A stretch of DNA of 64,000 nt from Diphasiastrum complanatum (taxonomy: Eukaryota; Streptophyta; Lycopodiopsida; Lycopodiales; Lycopodiaceae). The translations under genes and the position numbers were made by a program. Position 1 is the stretch's first letter; each line of letters opens with the position of its first letter. Below are positions 24,063 through 36,035 of this stretch, in pieces. The DNA is taken from positions 47,256,510-47,320,509 of the forward strand of contig CM055095.1 of NCBI GenBank assembly GCA_029204225.1. Reading direction: 5' to 3'. Under the pieces are notes generated by a model. That model ran no database searches and was not told the DNA's origin. It saw nothing but the letters and a program-made list of their open reading frames with translations.

Positions 24063-24140
24063 TTTGAGATTTGCTAGAAATCATGTTACTATTCTTCTAA
24101 TCTATGTGGATGATATCATTTTGAGTGGAGGCAAATCCAA
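24063..24140 (+). pseudogene. copia RT catalytic-box fragment
   Basis: Plus strand frame reads FARNHVTILLIYVDDIILSG, closely matching the RT at about 27480-27540 on the minus strand (NDVTILLIYVDDIILSGG). Only this short piece remains. Confidence 0.75.
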
Positions 24141-25131
24141 TCTCTATTGTTGAAAATTCTTGATTTGAGTCAACAACACTTCCAAATCCTCATAGAATTT
24201 ATGGCGCCCTCAAATCCACTTCTAGATCCAATTTGGATTACACATCTAGATTCATCAACAACATTGAAATCACTACTTTATGCATGCTAGAATCTAGAAA
24301 TGCATCAAGATCTGATCCTAACTACTTAGATATGACTCAGTACTATCCCTGTCCATATAGCAGCAATACAGTACAATACTCCACATGTGTGAAAGCTAGA
24401 TCAACAAGAAAATCAACATTCTACACATAGAAAGATATCATAAAAAAACCATAAGAGATGAACATAGAATCAACAAAGATGAATTCGCCACATTATAAGA
24501 GAATGTAATGATTTATTCTCCATGTAGGTACAACTATTTATAGCAACCAATATGTCATTTAGCCACTTTCCCTAAGTATGCCCTAAAATGGAAACGTCTA
24601 GGTACTTAACCAAAAACCTAGAAATACTAGGCCAAATGCAATGTACCAATATTGACCAATTAGAATGGGTTTGAGTTTTGAATTTTTTTTTTTTAATTTT
24701 TACAAAGGATTTTTTAAATTTTTTGGATTTTTCTTTGTTTTTTCAAAATCTGATGGGAACTAACTCTCGCAGGCTTCTATGCAGGTCTGGGACAATACCT
24801 TGGAGCTACTGCCAGTCATGCGAAGGTTCATGCCCACTGGTTTTTGAGAAATAAAAATCTGATGAGATTTTGCCTCTCTTTTTCCCTCCAAAAAAAGATT
24901 TTGAGCTTTATTTCTGATTTTTATGGATTAACGAAGGGATTGGGTGCTTGGATCTGATCCTCCCACCTCACAATCTCTCCCTACAACACTTCCAAACAAA
25001 AAATCAACACAAAAGTGGTAAAATCTCAAAAAAAATGGCAAAACAAACACTAACACACTAATCTAACCCCAACAATTTTGATTTTTTAGGTGAAAAAGGA
25101 TGGTGAGAGAGAAGAAAAGAGAGAGAGAGAG

Positions 25132-25206
<75 letters not shown>

Positions 25207-25473
25207 GAGATTAAGAAAACTATGCGGCAAAGTGAGTGTGAGACGCTCCCCGGCAACGACGCTCGTCGATGTAGCATAGGGGTCCGTCGTTGGGAGCGGC
25301 AACTTCGCCTTCACCTGTATAGCAAGAAGAGAGAGGGAGATGAGAGAGATGAGAAGGAGAGTGGAGAGAGGGAGAGAGAGAACGCCTAGGTTGAGAAAGG
25401 CTTTGGGGACTCGAGCGCCTACCCAAAGCTATTCTATCCCAACGTAGGGAGAGAGGGAGAAGAGAGAGGGAGA

Positions 25474-25505
<32 letters not shown>

Positions 25506-25917
25506 TGGAGATGGAGAAACCAAGAGAGTTTTATTAGAATGAGAATGGAAGATGATACAATACAAAGGAAATGGCTCCCTCTTATAGATTTAGAGGGCCT
25601 CTAATGTCATTTTAGAGTTTTAAGCCCCTAGTCTCTTATTCCTAGGAATTACAACTTGCTACTTGTGCTTATTGGGTTGGGCTTACAGGCGCAGGATGCC
25701 AGTGCCCTCGCATTTATTACCCTACTTACAATGTATTGTGGTGGGGCCCAATGGAAGGCTTGGCCAACATTATTTCAAGTGGTGGGACCCACTTGTTTAT
25801 TATTGTGCAAGAAATACCCACATAATGTTGTCGGATGATATGAAGATTAGATACTGGAGATCTAGGGCAATTGTGAAGATTTTGCAAAATCTAGCTTGAT
25901 TAGTTTATACTTTCATG
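24141..25917. other. Intergenic with GA-rich simple sequence
   Basis: A TGTTGAAAATTCTTG start near 24149 and CACATGTG-containing stretches resemble pieces of the copia LTRs elsewhere in this window. A nearly pure (GA)n run lies at about 25118-25202, and GA-rich sequence continues at 25325-25380 and 25441-25506. No gene seen. Arg-Glu or Ser-Leu open frames across the GA tract are repeat artefacts. Confidence 0.6.
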
Positions 25918-26533
25918 TGTGAATAATTTCAGATCATTTAAGATCTCATTCCATAACCTGACCTTTGGTTATAAATAGATCAACTCTATCAATCTTGCCA
26001 ACGTGAAAAAATCAACATCTACTTAAAGAAAGAGATGCAAAATCACTAAGAACCTGATCAAACATCAAATGATATGATGAACTTGTTGTCCATACAAAAA
26101 TAGTATCCTATTATATTTCACATGCGTGGATCCAAACATAGCATAAAATAAGCATTCTACACACAAGATTGCAAGATATCACCAATATAGTGCACCAATG
26201 GATAGATGAACCCAAAGAGAACCATGTATAGGCATGAATGAGATAAGAGAGAGAGAATGTATTCTCTTTCCATGAGTTACATCCTTTGATAACAGGTCCA
26301 AACTTTGGTTTCCCTCCATAATGAAAACCCTACTATTTTTGTGACTAGATTCAATGTCTCTACTACTGAAATTGAATCTCACCAAAACTCGTGTTCTATA
26401 GTTTCCCACACTTTCCAAAGGTATTTATTCAAATGCTTTTAGACTAATATAACTTTGAAAAGTCAAACTCTAAGTCAAATATACAAATATACAAATATGA
26501 CCAAAATAGTAAGACTAGTTGAAATTTCTCACA
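25918..26533 (-). mobile_element. 3' LTR of leftward copia element
   Basis: Starts TGTGAATAATTT and ends TTTCTCACA on the plus strand. It is homologous along its length to the solo LTR at 39358-40007. A pyrimidine tract (CTCCCTCTTCAA) at 26534-26545 is the polypurine tract of the minus-strand element whose pol remnant follows. Confidence 0.75.
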
Positions 26534-28640
26534 CTCCCTCTTCAACTAGTTTAAGCATAGATTTTGAAAACACTCCAAATGAAGTCCTATTCTTCATGAA
26601 CAAGTCCTTTTCCAATGCTTTGGTGAAAATATTAGCTACACATTCCCTTGAGGACACATCTTGAAGCTCCACCTCCTTTTTCATGACTTGCTCCCTCACA
26701 AAGTGATATGCCACCTCAATATGCTTGCTCCTAGCATGAAAGATAGGATTGGTTGCCAACCTTTGGGCTGATAGATTGTCACAAAACATGATTGGGATCT
26801 CTGAAAAATCCAGCAAGTGAAAATCCTTGATCATCCTCTTGATCCATACCGTCTCTTTTGTGCAATGTGTAAGAGCTTTGTACATATGACAATGAGATAG
26901 TGGCTTGTTTCTTCAACATCCATGATATAGCTCCATTGCCTATGAAAATAAATGAGCACTAATGGATTTCCTATCCATTTTATCTCCAACAAAGTACAAA
27001 TCTGAAAATCCAGGTAAGTTAGGTGATGATCCCTCATACAATATGCCAAAATCTTGAGTTCCAATGATGTACCTCAAAACTCATTTCCCTAGCTTCCAAT
27101 GCTCCTCACTAGGATCTTGCATGAATTGGCTCAATCTACCAACACAATAGTTTAGATATGGTCTTGTGATGGTTATATAGATGATTGAACCAACTAGCTT
27201 CCTATAGAGAGTAATGTCCTTGAAGGATCTTTCATTACCTCTTATAGTTAGCTTTACATTTGACTCCATAGGCGTATCACAAGATTTTGTATCTACCATA
27301 TGAAATCTTTCTAGAATAGAATTAGCCTACTTCTCTTGACAAATGAAAGTAGATTGAGAAGATTTAATCACTTCTATTCCTAAAATGTAATGCAAATTAC
27401 CAAGATCCTGCACCTCAAATTCCTTCTTGAGAGCACTTTTGATATCCTCCACATCTTGGTTGTCTCCACCACTCAAGATGATATCATCCACATAGATTAG
27501 CAAAATGGTAACATCATTTCCAACAAACCTATAATAAAGTGAATGATCATACTCACTCATAACAAAGCCTTGAGAGAATAAAAAAGTATTAAGCTTAGCA
27601 TACCAGCTCCTTGCCTTGATCCTTGTGGGAAATTGGTTCTCCCTTGCATTCTTGAACTTAATACTTAAGTAGGAATTAATATTTAAGTGCAATTCTTATA
27701 AATAGCCACTATAAAGCTCAAAAAGACATCATACACTTCATCCTTGCTCTTTAGTAGATAGATCCAACAAAATATACTAAAATCATCAATGAAGTGAAAG
27801 TTACATACATCTTAGCTCCACTATTGCTAGTTGTAGTAATTCCATGAATATCCGAATGTACAACTTGTAGATCTAGATGTAGATCTAGCATAAGGTAGTC
27901 TATGTGACTTCGACAAAGCACAAAGACTCACAAACATGATTGATGCTACTTAAGGATTTATTAAGACCAATCACAACTTGCTTCTTAGCCATTACCTCCA
28001 ATGACTTGAAGTTGAGGTGCCCCATCCTTTTATGCCAAACCTCTTGAATAAGTATTTGCTCACTTGCCACAAATCCAACTTGGTTAGCAATAACACAAGT
28101 ATCTAGTTTGAACAACTTCCCTTGACTTTTACCTCTTGCAATCAAGATATCCTTCCTTTTGATCATACAAGGATCTCCATCAAACTTAACTTTGAAACCT
28201 TTACTCATCAATTGACTCACACTAAGTAGATTCTTGGTAATGGAAGGTATGAACAAAACATCCTTCAAATGAACATTCCTATTTGTAGAGAGAGAAATAG
28301 GAATTGTGCCACTCCCTTTGATTGCACACTCACCATCATTAGTCGTGTAGATCATGCTCTTGTCATCTCCATATGCCAACAAAAGAAGTGAAGTACTCTT
28401 TGTGAAAAGTCATGTGTGAACTTGCTCCACTATCAATCCACCATGGATCTAGATCTCCATCATTAGCAAGCATACATGAAGACATCACAAAAACATCATC
28501 AGTTGAATTTTGAACATCCAAACCATCTTCATCATGAGTAAGATTACCTTGCTTGTCTCCTTGATTGCTCTTCTGCTTGTAGCACTCACTTGCAAAGTGT
28601 ACTTTGATGCCACAATAGAAGCACTTGAGCTTTGATCAAT
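26534..28640 (-). pseudogene. Leftward Ty1/copia element remnant, internal deletion
   Basis: In minus-strand order: half zinc knuckle (HFASECYKQKSNQGDKQG, about 28600), DPWWIDSGASSHMTFHK protease start (about 28430), GDDKSMIYTTNDGECAIKG to ARGKSQGKLFKLDTC and VWHKRMGHLNFKSLEVMAKK pre-integrase/zinc region (28370-27960), an integrase scrap with THSDIHG-type sequence near 27850, then RT from about 27640 (ARSWYAKLNTFL, LLIYVDDIILSGGDNQD, LHYILGIEV), SCDTPMESNVKL (27280), and RNase H pieces to 26529 (CDNLSAQRLATNPIFHARSK, HIEVAYHFVREQV, NIFTKAL). Most of integrase and the RT N-terminus are missing. Its protease-integrase part is close to the one at 21600-22360. Confidence 0.88.
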
Positions 28641-28683
28641 CAATTTTTGCCATTTAATTAAGCCAATTTATGAAAAAATCCCA

Positions 28684-28944
28684 GTGTGGAGTATAGGCAA
28701 GAGAGTTTTGAGATACATCTTGGGAACAAGAGATTTTGGAATTGTTTATGGAGGATCATCACCTAACTTGTTTGGATTTTCAGATTCGAACTTTGCTGGA
28801 GATCAAAGGGATATAAAATCCATAAGTGCACATGCTACTTTCATAGGTGATGGAGCTATCTCATGGATGTCAAAGAAACAAGATACTATCTCATTGTCAT
28901 CTAGTGAGGCCGAGTACAAAGTCTTAAACATTAGGGGATATTAG
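28684..28944 (+). pseudogene. copia RNase H fragment
   Basis: Plus strand reads GKRVLRYILGTRDFGIVYGG, FSDSNFAGDQRDIKSISAHA and WMSKKQDTISLSSSEAEYK, the copia RNase H block with its conserved D, E and D context. It is in the opposite orientation to the adjoining element at 26534-28640 and stops within a few residues after EAEYK. Confidence 0.85.
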
Positions 28945-29362
28945 AACTCAAAATGGGCCCTTTGTCAAGATGTTTTTGACTTTGCACGCTTTCAACGCTT
29001 ATGTGTCCCAATAAATGGTGTCCATCTGTGACGAACTGTAACAGTGGTTGACGGACGGAGATTGTATTTCCGGCCAAATTTTTGTGATTTTCAAAAATCC
29101 CGTCGGGTAGAAAAAACAATTGTGATTGGACCACAGTTACTGCCCGAATACTCTTATGCTGCCCGTCATTATCCACTCGAGGTTGATTTGACGTCAATAG
29201 TCGTAAACTATAGTTAACTAATCCTTGTAGTTTAGGAACTTCTTGTCATTCATAGGTATACATCTCATTCTCTTCATTCTATCTCTTATTTTGGATTGTC
29301 ATTCTTACCTCTCAATCTCTTCATTCTCTCTGTTCTCAGCTTGCGTATACGTATTTTCGACT

Positions 29363-30475
29363 AATGGCTACACATAATCAGAGACCAAGAGGAACCATTG
29401 ATGCAATCAATATTTGCAATGAAAAAATGCAGAAGATCAATGGATACCAAGAATATATCAAAAATATCTATGGATCTTGATGCATCTATCTGCAAAAGGC
29501 TCATTCCGGAAAAGAAAAAGATCGAATAACATATATAGAAGCTCTTGGAAAGGCAGGATAATGGATTTCAAAGTATCACGTGTCGGTCAATCTATCACGA
29601 AAGTTTTAGTTTAGCGTGCTTATTTTCACAATGAGCTCAACATTCATGATTTGAATTCAAATGATAGAAGAAAATGCAATTGTAAGTTTTCAGATTTAAT
29701 TTCTTTAGAGTTAGCATTTTTTTTTAATTATATTTTTCTTGTGATATTTTTGTTGGTTTTGCAGGTTTGTATCCATCAAATTTCGTTGAATGGCAAGCAG
29801 TTCAATCGATTGCAGGAATAATCGATGTCACGCATTCAGATATCGATATTTTACAATATAAAGGTCGTTCTCCAAAATCACTTTTAGATTCAGGAGTTTT
29901 CTTTTATGATCACACCTATTTTCCTGATATAAATGGTTTAGTTGATAGATTAGAGCCATATCCTCTACCAGATTTTTTGAGTAAGGAATGAATCTCTCCT
30001 GATGCAGCAATTTTAGAAAGTTTTCAATCTAGACTATATATTGATATTCAGAGTATATTAAAATGTAGCACTGGATCAAAGAATAATAGATTAAGTTGGT
30101 ATCTACCTTTTACAATTTTTGTTGATTTTTTTCCCAAATGCAATGTTCGGAAAACGAAAACAATGTTTATTTGTGAGGACTTGAGTGCTGAAATAATCGT
30201 CGAGTTGTTGGATGATGGTTGGGATACAAAACAAAATCAGCAAGTTGAGTGCAGAGTATGCTACTCGTCAATGACATTTAGAAATCACATCGAAAAAGAA
30301 TGCTCACTTTGATGCTGTATTATAGAAGATGGATTAAATGCAAAAATGTTTGGAAGCCACTTGATCAAGATTTTGGTATAAACCCTCAAGAGCAACTTCA
30401 AATAACAGTAAAAAGAAATGACAACATTCTTGCAATGGTTGAGGTCGAGGAAGATTGGTGTCTCAATCACATTTG
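29363..30475 (+). pseudogene. Unidentified degenerate spliced gene-like sequence
   Basis: Starts with an ATG at 29363 (MATHNQRPRGTID...) but stops appear soon after. A plausible intron (donor ATT/GTAAGT near 29681, acceptor TTTTGCAG at about 29764) joins it to an open stretch with YPSNFVEWQAVQSIAGIID and FYDHTYFPDINGLVDRLEP. After a stop at 29989 the same frame continues with SWYLPFTIFVDFFPKCN, CEDLSAEIIVELLDDGWD and a C2HC-like CRVCYSSMTFRNHIEKEC. I do not recognise the family. It could be a host pseudogene or part of a DNA transposon or integrated element. It lies between copia remnants on both sides. Confidence 0.35.
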
Positions 30476-31649
30476 ATCAGAACTAGACATGTTGTAATTC
30501 GATCTACCTCAGTACTATCAATTTCGAATGAATGGTGTAAAGATACATTATGCCATATGAAAATGTTACTTCTTTTCTTATTCTAAGTGAATCACTTTCA
30601 AAAAAATATTAACTAAAACAATTTCTCGTGCAGGTAAGAGTAAGGTAGGAAGAGCATATAAAATGCAAAGACATTGGAACATCCATCGAAATTGAAGATC
30701 CATAGATTATGAACAATGAAAGTTTTTATTATGTAATACGATTTTTTTCATACATCATTTTATATGAACCACTTTTTCTATGAGGCTCTTTCATTTCTAT
30801 AATCTCCATTTCCATGGTGCAGAACACAATGTAATTGCAACTGAATAACATGAGTTTTCGATAACAAGATTCATTGTCAGATGTAGAATCAACGCTTGCC
30901 CTTGTTGAAGTCTCGGCTGTATTTTTGGTCTTCATTACCTTGGTCTATATTGTCCTTGTCTTGGCATATTTGGATATGTTCAGAAGATGATCTGAACAAA
31001 GCTTTGCCGCAACAAATCTAAGTGAACTTATGCCGCATGTTTGGATTAGTTGTGGCAAAGGTTCGATCAGATCAGCTTTCTGAACTTATCCAAAAAAAAA
31101 ACTATGGTAAAGGCAAGGCAGACCAAGGCTATGAAAAACAAACATGTAGGAAAACCAAAGAAATTGAAGATGAATGAATAATAACCTGAATTAATAACAA
31201 GAAAACAAACATGTAAAAACAACCATAGAAAACTGTAAATATATTTCTATAAAAAAAATTTGTACATGTGTCTCATCCACATCAAGTGAGACCAACTATT
31301 TATCAGTATCAACTTTCTATGATCTCTACATCCATTTCTCCAGTTGGAAGAAGCTTGGGTGGAGAACACTTTGCCACTGCAACTGGATATGAATTTTCGA
31401 ATTAGAAAACAATAAATTTATGAGAATGAATGTGAAATCAAAATTCATATAAAAAATTCAACTTAATAAAATCTGATAGAAATACACTTACTTTGTTATA
31501 TATGGGAGCACGAGAATTGGAGTCCCTAGTCTGACGTATCATCGTGCAGACTTTTGAAATCAAGAAAATCAAAAGCAGTCATAAATTGAAGCGGAAACAA
31601 TGCTACATCTATAAATAGTGAGGTCTGAAAAAATTCCATCCAGTGTGTA
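30476..31649. other. AT-rich intergenic, nothing recognised
   Basis: Only short open frames, no motif, no obvious repeat apart from A/T runs. Confidence 0.4.
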
Positions 31650-32187
31650 TAGAGTTCTAGAAGATAAGAGTTGACCATTTTTCTTAGATCCTATTTTGTA
31701 GGAAATATTCCTATATTCTAGGAGACTAGCTCTTTGGATTTTAGCCATATTCTAGAAGGTCAACTTTGGATAAGAATCAAGGATGGATCAAATGGATAGA
31801 TCTGAGTGATGTGGCACTCTTCACATGTGTGAAGACCTGCTGGACTATACCAGACTCATGGATGTACTTGATCCATAAAAGGATCATCATTTTGCTAATG
31901 AGATTGATGGGACTTTTGCATTCTACACATTTGTGAGATTTCTAGTCAATAGAATTGTGATTTTATTGAATGATTGCTATCAAGAACCAATGTACTTGTT
32001 GTTTCAGGTGCAGGCTATACAGTGGACAATACTCCACACATGTGAGGCTGCTCTCACTTGTTTATGAAGATTTGATCCATTGCTCTTGCTTAAATCTAAG
32101 TGTAGTGAATCTAGATCAAGATCTAAAGTGTAGAACTTGATAGATCCATTGATTGATTAAGCAACCAATAACTCTCTATGATTGTTA
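31650..32187 (+). mobile_element. Truncated 5' LTR of rightward copia element
   Basis: Matches 34992-35463 of the 3' LTR, beginning at TGTATAGAGTTCTAGAAG and ending at CTCTATGATTGTTA. It lacks the first 290 bp or so of the LTR. It keeps about 80 bp (31770-31856) that are missing from the 3' copy. Integrase sequence follows immediately, without primer site, gag or protease. Confidence 0.75.
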
Positions 32188-33134
32188 GCAAAGTCACACA
32201 AAAATTCTTACAAGAGATCTTCAAGATCTCCCTCTCCCTTGGATCTCATACATTCTGATGTACATAGTTTTTCACATGCAAGTAATGGAGGTGCCTTGAT
32301 GTTTGTAACATTTATAGATGGGTTACTATCAAAGAAAAGTCTTGTATATGAAGCTTTCATTAAGTTCAAGTCTCTAGTTGAGAAGCAACTTAGTACTTCC
32401 ATCAAGACACTAAGATGTGATAATGGAGAGAGTACACCTCCAATAAAATGAAAGACTTTTGTGAGATCAATGGCATTAAATTGCAATACACTTGTTCCTA
32501 CACCCCCCAACAAAATGGGGTGGCCGAGAGAAAAAATAGGAGTCTATGTGACTGTGCAAAGTCTTTAAGACTTGCTGCATCACTTCCCATCTCATTTTGG
32601 GGAGAAGCTATAACTTGTGCTCATTACTTGTATAATAGACTTCCTAGTAGTGCTATTGATGGGATCTCACCATATCAAGCTTTGTTTGGTAAGAAACCCA
32701 ATGTAAAAGACTTTAAAATCTTTGGATGTATTTGTTATGTCCACATCCCTTTGGAGACAAGAAGGAAGGAAGATGCTACCTCCTTCAAAGAGATTTTTGT
32801 TGGCTATGGAGAAAATAGCAAGGGCTATAGGATATATGATCCTATATCCATGAAAGTAAAGGTAAGCAAGGATGTACTTTTTGATGAGTCACAATTTGCT
32901 AAAAGCTTGTCTAATGGATCTAACCCATTTTGCATTGAAGATCTTGACAAACCCGAGGAGGATCTTGACAAACTCGAGGAGGATCTTGACAAACCCGAGG
33001 ATGGAGACAAAGATCCTAGTCAAAGGGGGCCGAGAAGATCAACAAGAAGCAAGGTCGAGCCCTCAAGGCTCACCTATGTGGACAAGGGACTCTACATCTT
33101 CTACTTCTTACTCCTTCTTAGTTACATTGCTTGA
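32188..33134 (+). pseudogene. copia integrase, partial
   Basis: Begins inside integrase (KSHKNSYKRSSRSPSPLDLI, HSDVHS, FVTFIDG) then, after a frame change near 32440, continues as a long open frame: EINGIKLQYTCSYTPQQNG with VAERKNRSL, FWGEAITCAHYLYNRLP, YQALFGKKPNVKDFKIFGC and the GKGYR-type C-terminal region (GENSKGYRIYDP). The end of the frame has three direct copies of an EDLDKPE heptapeptide (about 32935-33005), a small expansion in the integrase-RT linker. The first catalytic Asp region is damaged and the gag and protease regions are gone. Confidence 0.88.
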
Positions 33135-34683
33135 AGAACCATCATCTTTTGAAGAAGCATATAGATCTAAAGTTTGGAGAGATGCAATGTAAGTAGAGTA
33201 TGATGCATTAGAAGAAAATTATACTTGGAATCTTGTAAATCTTCCAAGAGGGAATAAGCCACTTGCATGTAAGTGGATTTATAGAATAAAGTACAATCAA
33301 GATGGATCTACTAGTAAGTACAAGGCTAGGCTTGTTGCTAAAGGATTTCTTCAAGTAAAAGGATTGGATTATGAAGAAACATTTGCACCTGTAGCTAAGC
33401 TTGTAACTATTAGATTAATCATTTGCATTGCTACTTTGTTCAAGTGGGATCTCTACTAAATGGATGTGACAAATGCTTTCTTGAATGGCTTCTTAGAAGA
33501 GGATATCTACATAATGCAACCCGAGGGTTTCATCAAGGTTGGTGAGGAGCAAAAAGTGTGCTACTTAAGGAAGAGCCTATATGGCTTGAAGCAAGCACCT
33601 AGAGCTTGGTACTCTAGGTTGCATGATTTTCTCTATTCCCTTGGCTTTGTACTAATTGCTTATGAACCTTATTTATATTTTAAATGTAATGAAGGAAAGA
33701 TGATTATTTTTGTTCTTTATGTTGATGACATCATTATGACAGGAAATGATGATGAATGCATAGGCAAAGTAAGAGTTGATTTATCTAGTGAGTTCAAGAT
33801 GGTAGATCTAGGCTTCCTAAAGTTTATACTTGGGATAGAAGTGTCTAGAAGTAGCAATTGTACTTTCATAAGTCAATCTAAGTATGCTACTTCCATTCTT
33901 GAAAAGTTTGGTATGAAAGATTGTAAGGGGATTGACACCCCTATGGAGCATGTTGTGAAAGCAACTAATGAAGGTGATGAAGCATCCTTTGAGGACATCA
34001 CTCTCTTTAGAAAGCTTATAGGCTCCCTAATCTATTTAACCATCACTAGACTTGACTTAAGTTTTTGTGTAAGCAAGTTGAGTCAAAGTATGCAAGCTCC
34101 TTTAGTACATCATTGGAAAAGTGCCAAGAGAGTGCTTATATATGTTTCTAGTACTAGATTTTTTGGCATACTTTATGAAGGATCTAACTTGCACTTGAGA
34201 GCCTACTCAGATTCAGATTTTGTAGGTGACAAGATGGATAGAAAGTCCATTAGTGCATTTGCAACATTCCTTTGTAGAGGAGTAATATCTTGGCTTTCCA
34301 AAAAGCAAGATACTATCTCGCTATCTTCTTGTGAAGCCGAGTACAAGGCATTGACTTCAACAACTAAAGAGCTCCTATGGCTAAGAAGACTCTTGATGGA
34401 GCTACATGTGCTAAAGGCCGAGGAGATCCCTTACATATATTGTGACAATCAAGCTTCTCAACAAATTGCTTCCAATCCTATCTTCCATGCTAGAACAAAG
34501 CATATTGAGATAGCTCACGACTTTGTGGGAGAAAGTACAATCCAAGGAGGTGCAACTACTTCATGTACCATCATCTGAATGCATAGTTGATATCTTAACC
34601 AAGCCATTGTCCAAAGATCCATTTTACAAGTTAAGATATGCTCTTGGAATTGTAGATAGATGTACATTAGATTTGCCAAGTTA
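33135..34683 (+). pseudogene. copia reverse transcriptase-RNase H, nearly intact
   Basis: RT starts near 33150 (SSFEEAYRSKVWRDAM, then stop; WNLVNLPRGNKPLACKWIYR; KARLVAKGFLQVKGLDYEET). A second stop at 33457 precedes the longest intact piece, 33460-34578 (372 codons): MDVTNAFLNGFLEEDIY, SLYGLKQAPRAWYSRL, FVLYVDDIIMTGNDDE (catalytic YVDD), then RNase H with AYSDSDFVGDKMDRKSISAF, SCEAEYKAL and CDNQASQQIASNPIFHARTK, HIEIAHDFV. A single-base insertion near 34530 shifts the frame. The natural C-terminus continues in another frame as KEVQLLHVPSSECIVDILTK and ends with a stop at about 34683. Confidence 0.92.
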
Positions 34684-34697
34684 GAAGTGAGGAGGAG

Positions 34698-35463
34698 TGT
34701 TGAAAATTGTCACGTCTCACTTGTCATTTTTTATTGTAAATAAAGATCAATCATGAGTACAATGTTCATGATCTGATTTGACGCGTGTGGAGCCTGTTCC
34801 CACGTGTGAAAGAAAGTAATATCTACTTTGATTTTGTATCAATCAAGTCAAGTGTGAACGTGATATGACTAGATTTTGTATCAATCAAGTCAAGTGTGTG
34901 AACATGATATGACTAGTTTTTAGTCAAGTTGACTAGTCATCTAGAAGTTAGCTTATCCTTGCATGTGCTCCCACATGGCAAGTGGATGTTCACACGTGTG
35001 TATAGAGTTCTAGAAGATAAGAGCTGACCATTTTTCTTAGATCCTATTTTGTAAAGAATATTCTTATATTCTAGGAGACTAGCTCTTTGGATTTTAGCCA
35101 TATTCTAGAAGGTCAACTTTGGATAAGTACCAAACTCGTGGATGTACTTGATCCATAAAAGGATCATCATTTTGCTAATGAGATTGATGAGACTTTTGCA
35201 TTCTACACTTTTGTGAGATTTCTAGTCAATAGAATTGTGATTTTATTGAATGATTGCTATCAAGAACCAATGTACTTGTTGTTTCAGGTGCAGGCCGTAC
35301 AATGGACAGTAGTCCACACGTGTGAGGCTGCTCTCACTTGTTTATGAAGATTTGATCCATTGCTCTTGCTTAAATCTAAGTGTAGTGAATCTAGATCAAG
35401 ATCTAAAGTGTAGAACTTGATAGATCCATTGATTAAGAAACCAATAACTCTCTATGATTGTTA
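34698..35463 (+). mobile_element. 3' LTR of rightward copia element
   Basis: Preceded by a polypurine tract GTGAGGAGGAG (34687-34697) and beginning TGTTGAAAATTGTCACG. Shares its second half with 31650-32187. The right edge is placed where similarity to the 5' copy ends. No target duplication was seen. Confidence 0.75.
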
Positions 35464-35963
35464 AGTACAATCATAATGTCCTAAACTAAAATTTTATCAT
35501 CTAATGTATTCTAAAACTATTTGTGCTCTTTAATAATAACCTTGGACTTAAGTTGTTGAGGACTTCTGTCTAGTTTCGAATAGTTTGCAAATACGATTAA
35601 CTAATTGTCTATACAAACACGAATACATCGAACATTTCTCAAATCTCTGTTGACAACTTAATCAGCCGGAGTGTAGTACTTCTGTACTACTCTGATAACA
35701 TCTCACATGTAGAACACATTTCATTTGATTTGATAGAGGCAAGACTGTTGTTCTGGAATTATAAACACTACACACCCCCAACACAAGTAATACTGGTTAC
35801 TTTCTAATGTCTTTTGACAACCAGAATAACTCTCAAATCCACTTCACTCGAAATAAGTCATAATTGTACCAAATACATAACTTTCAAATGCTATCCTTTG
35901 AGGGTTCGACACTATTTACTACAAAATTTATATTAACCTTATAGTACGCCAAATACCAATTTT
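35464..35963 (+). mobile_element. Probable 5' LTR remnant of the gypsy element
   Basis: About 500 bp without coding features, directly left of a gypsy primer binding site. By position it should be the 5' LTR, but no second copy is present because the element's right end is lost. Confidence 0.45.
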
Positions 35964-35981
35964 TGGCGCCGTTGTCGGGGA
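35964..35981 (+). other. Gypsy primer binding site
   Basis: TGGCGCCGTTGTCGGGGA closely matches the TGGCGCCGTTGCCGGGGA sequence that follows the 5' LTR in many plant Ty3/gypsy elements of the Tat/Athila type. One C-to-T change in the shared core. Confidence 0.7.
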
Positions 35982-36035
35982 TAGCTTAGAAAAGTTATAA
36001 GAAAACTGACACTTCCATCTCCATTCCTAGTGTAT

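Noticed and set aside
25063-25426. Open frames of 60-99 codons over GA-rich sequence
   Set aside because: Low-complexity Arg-Glu or Ser-Leu strings from the microsatellite, no domain.
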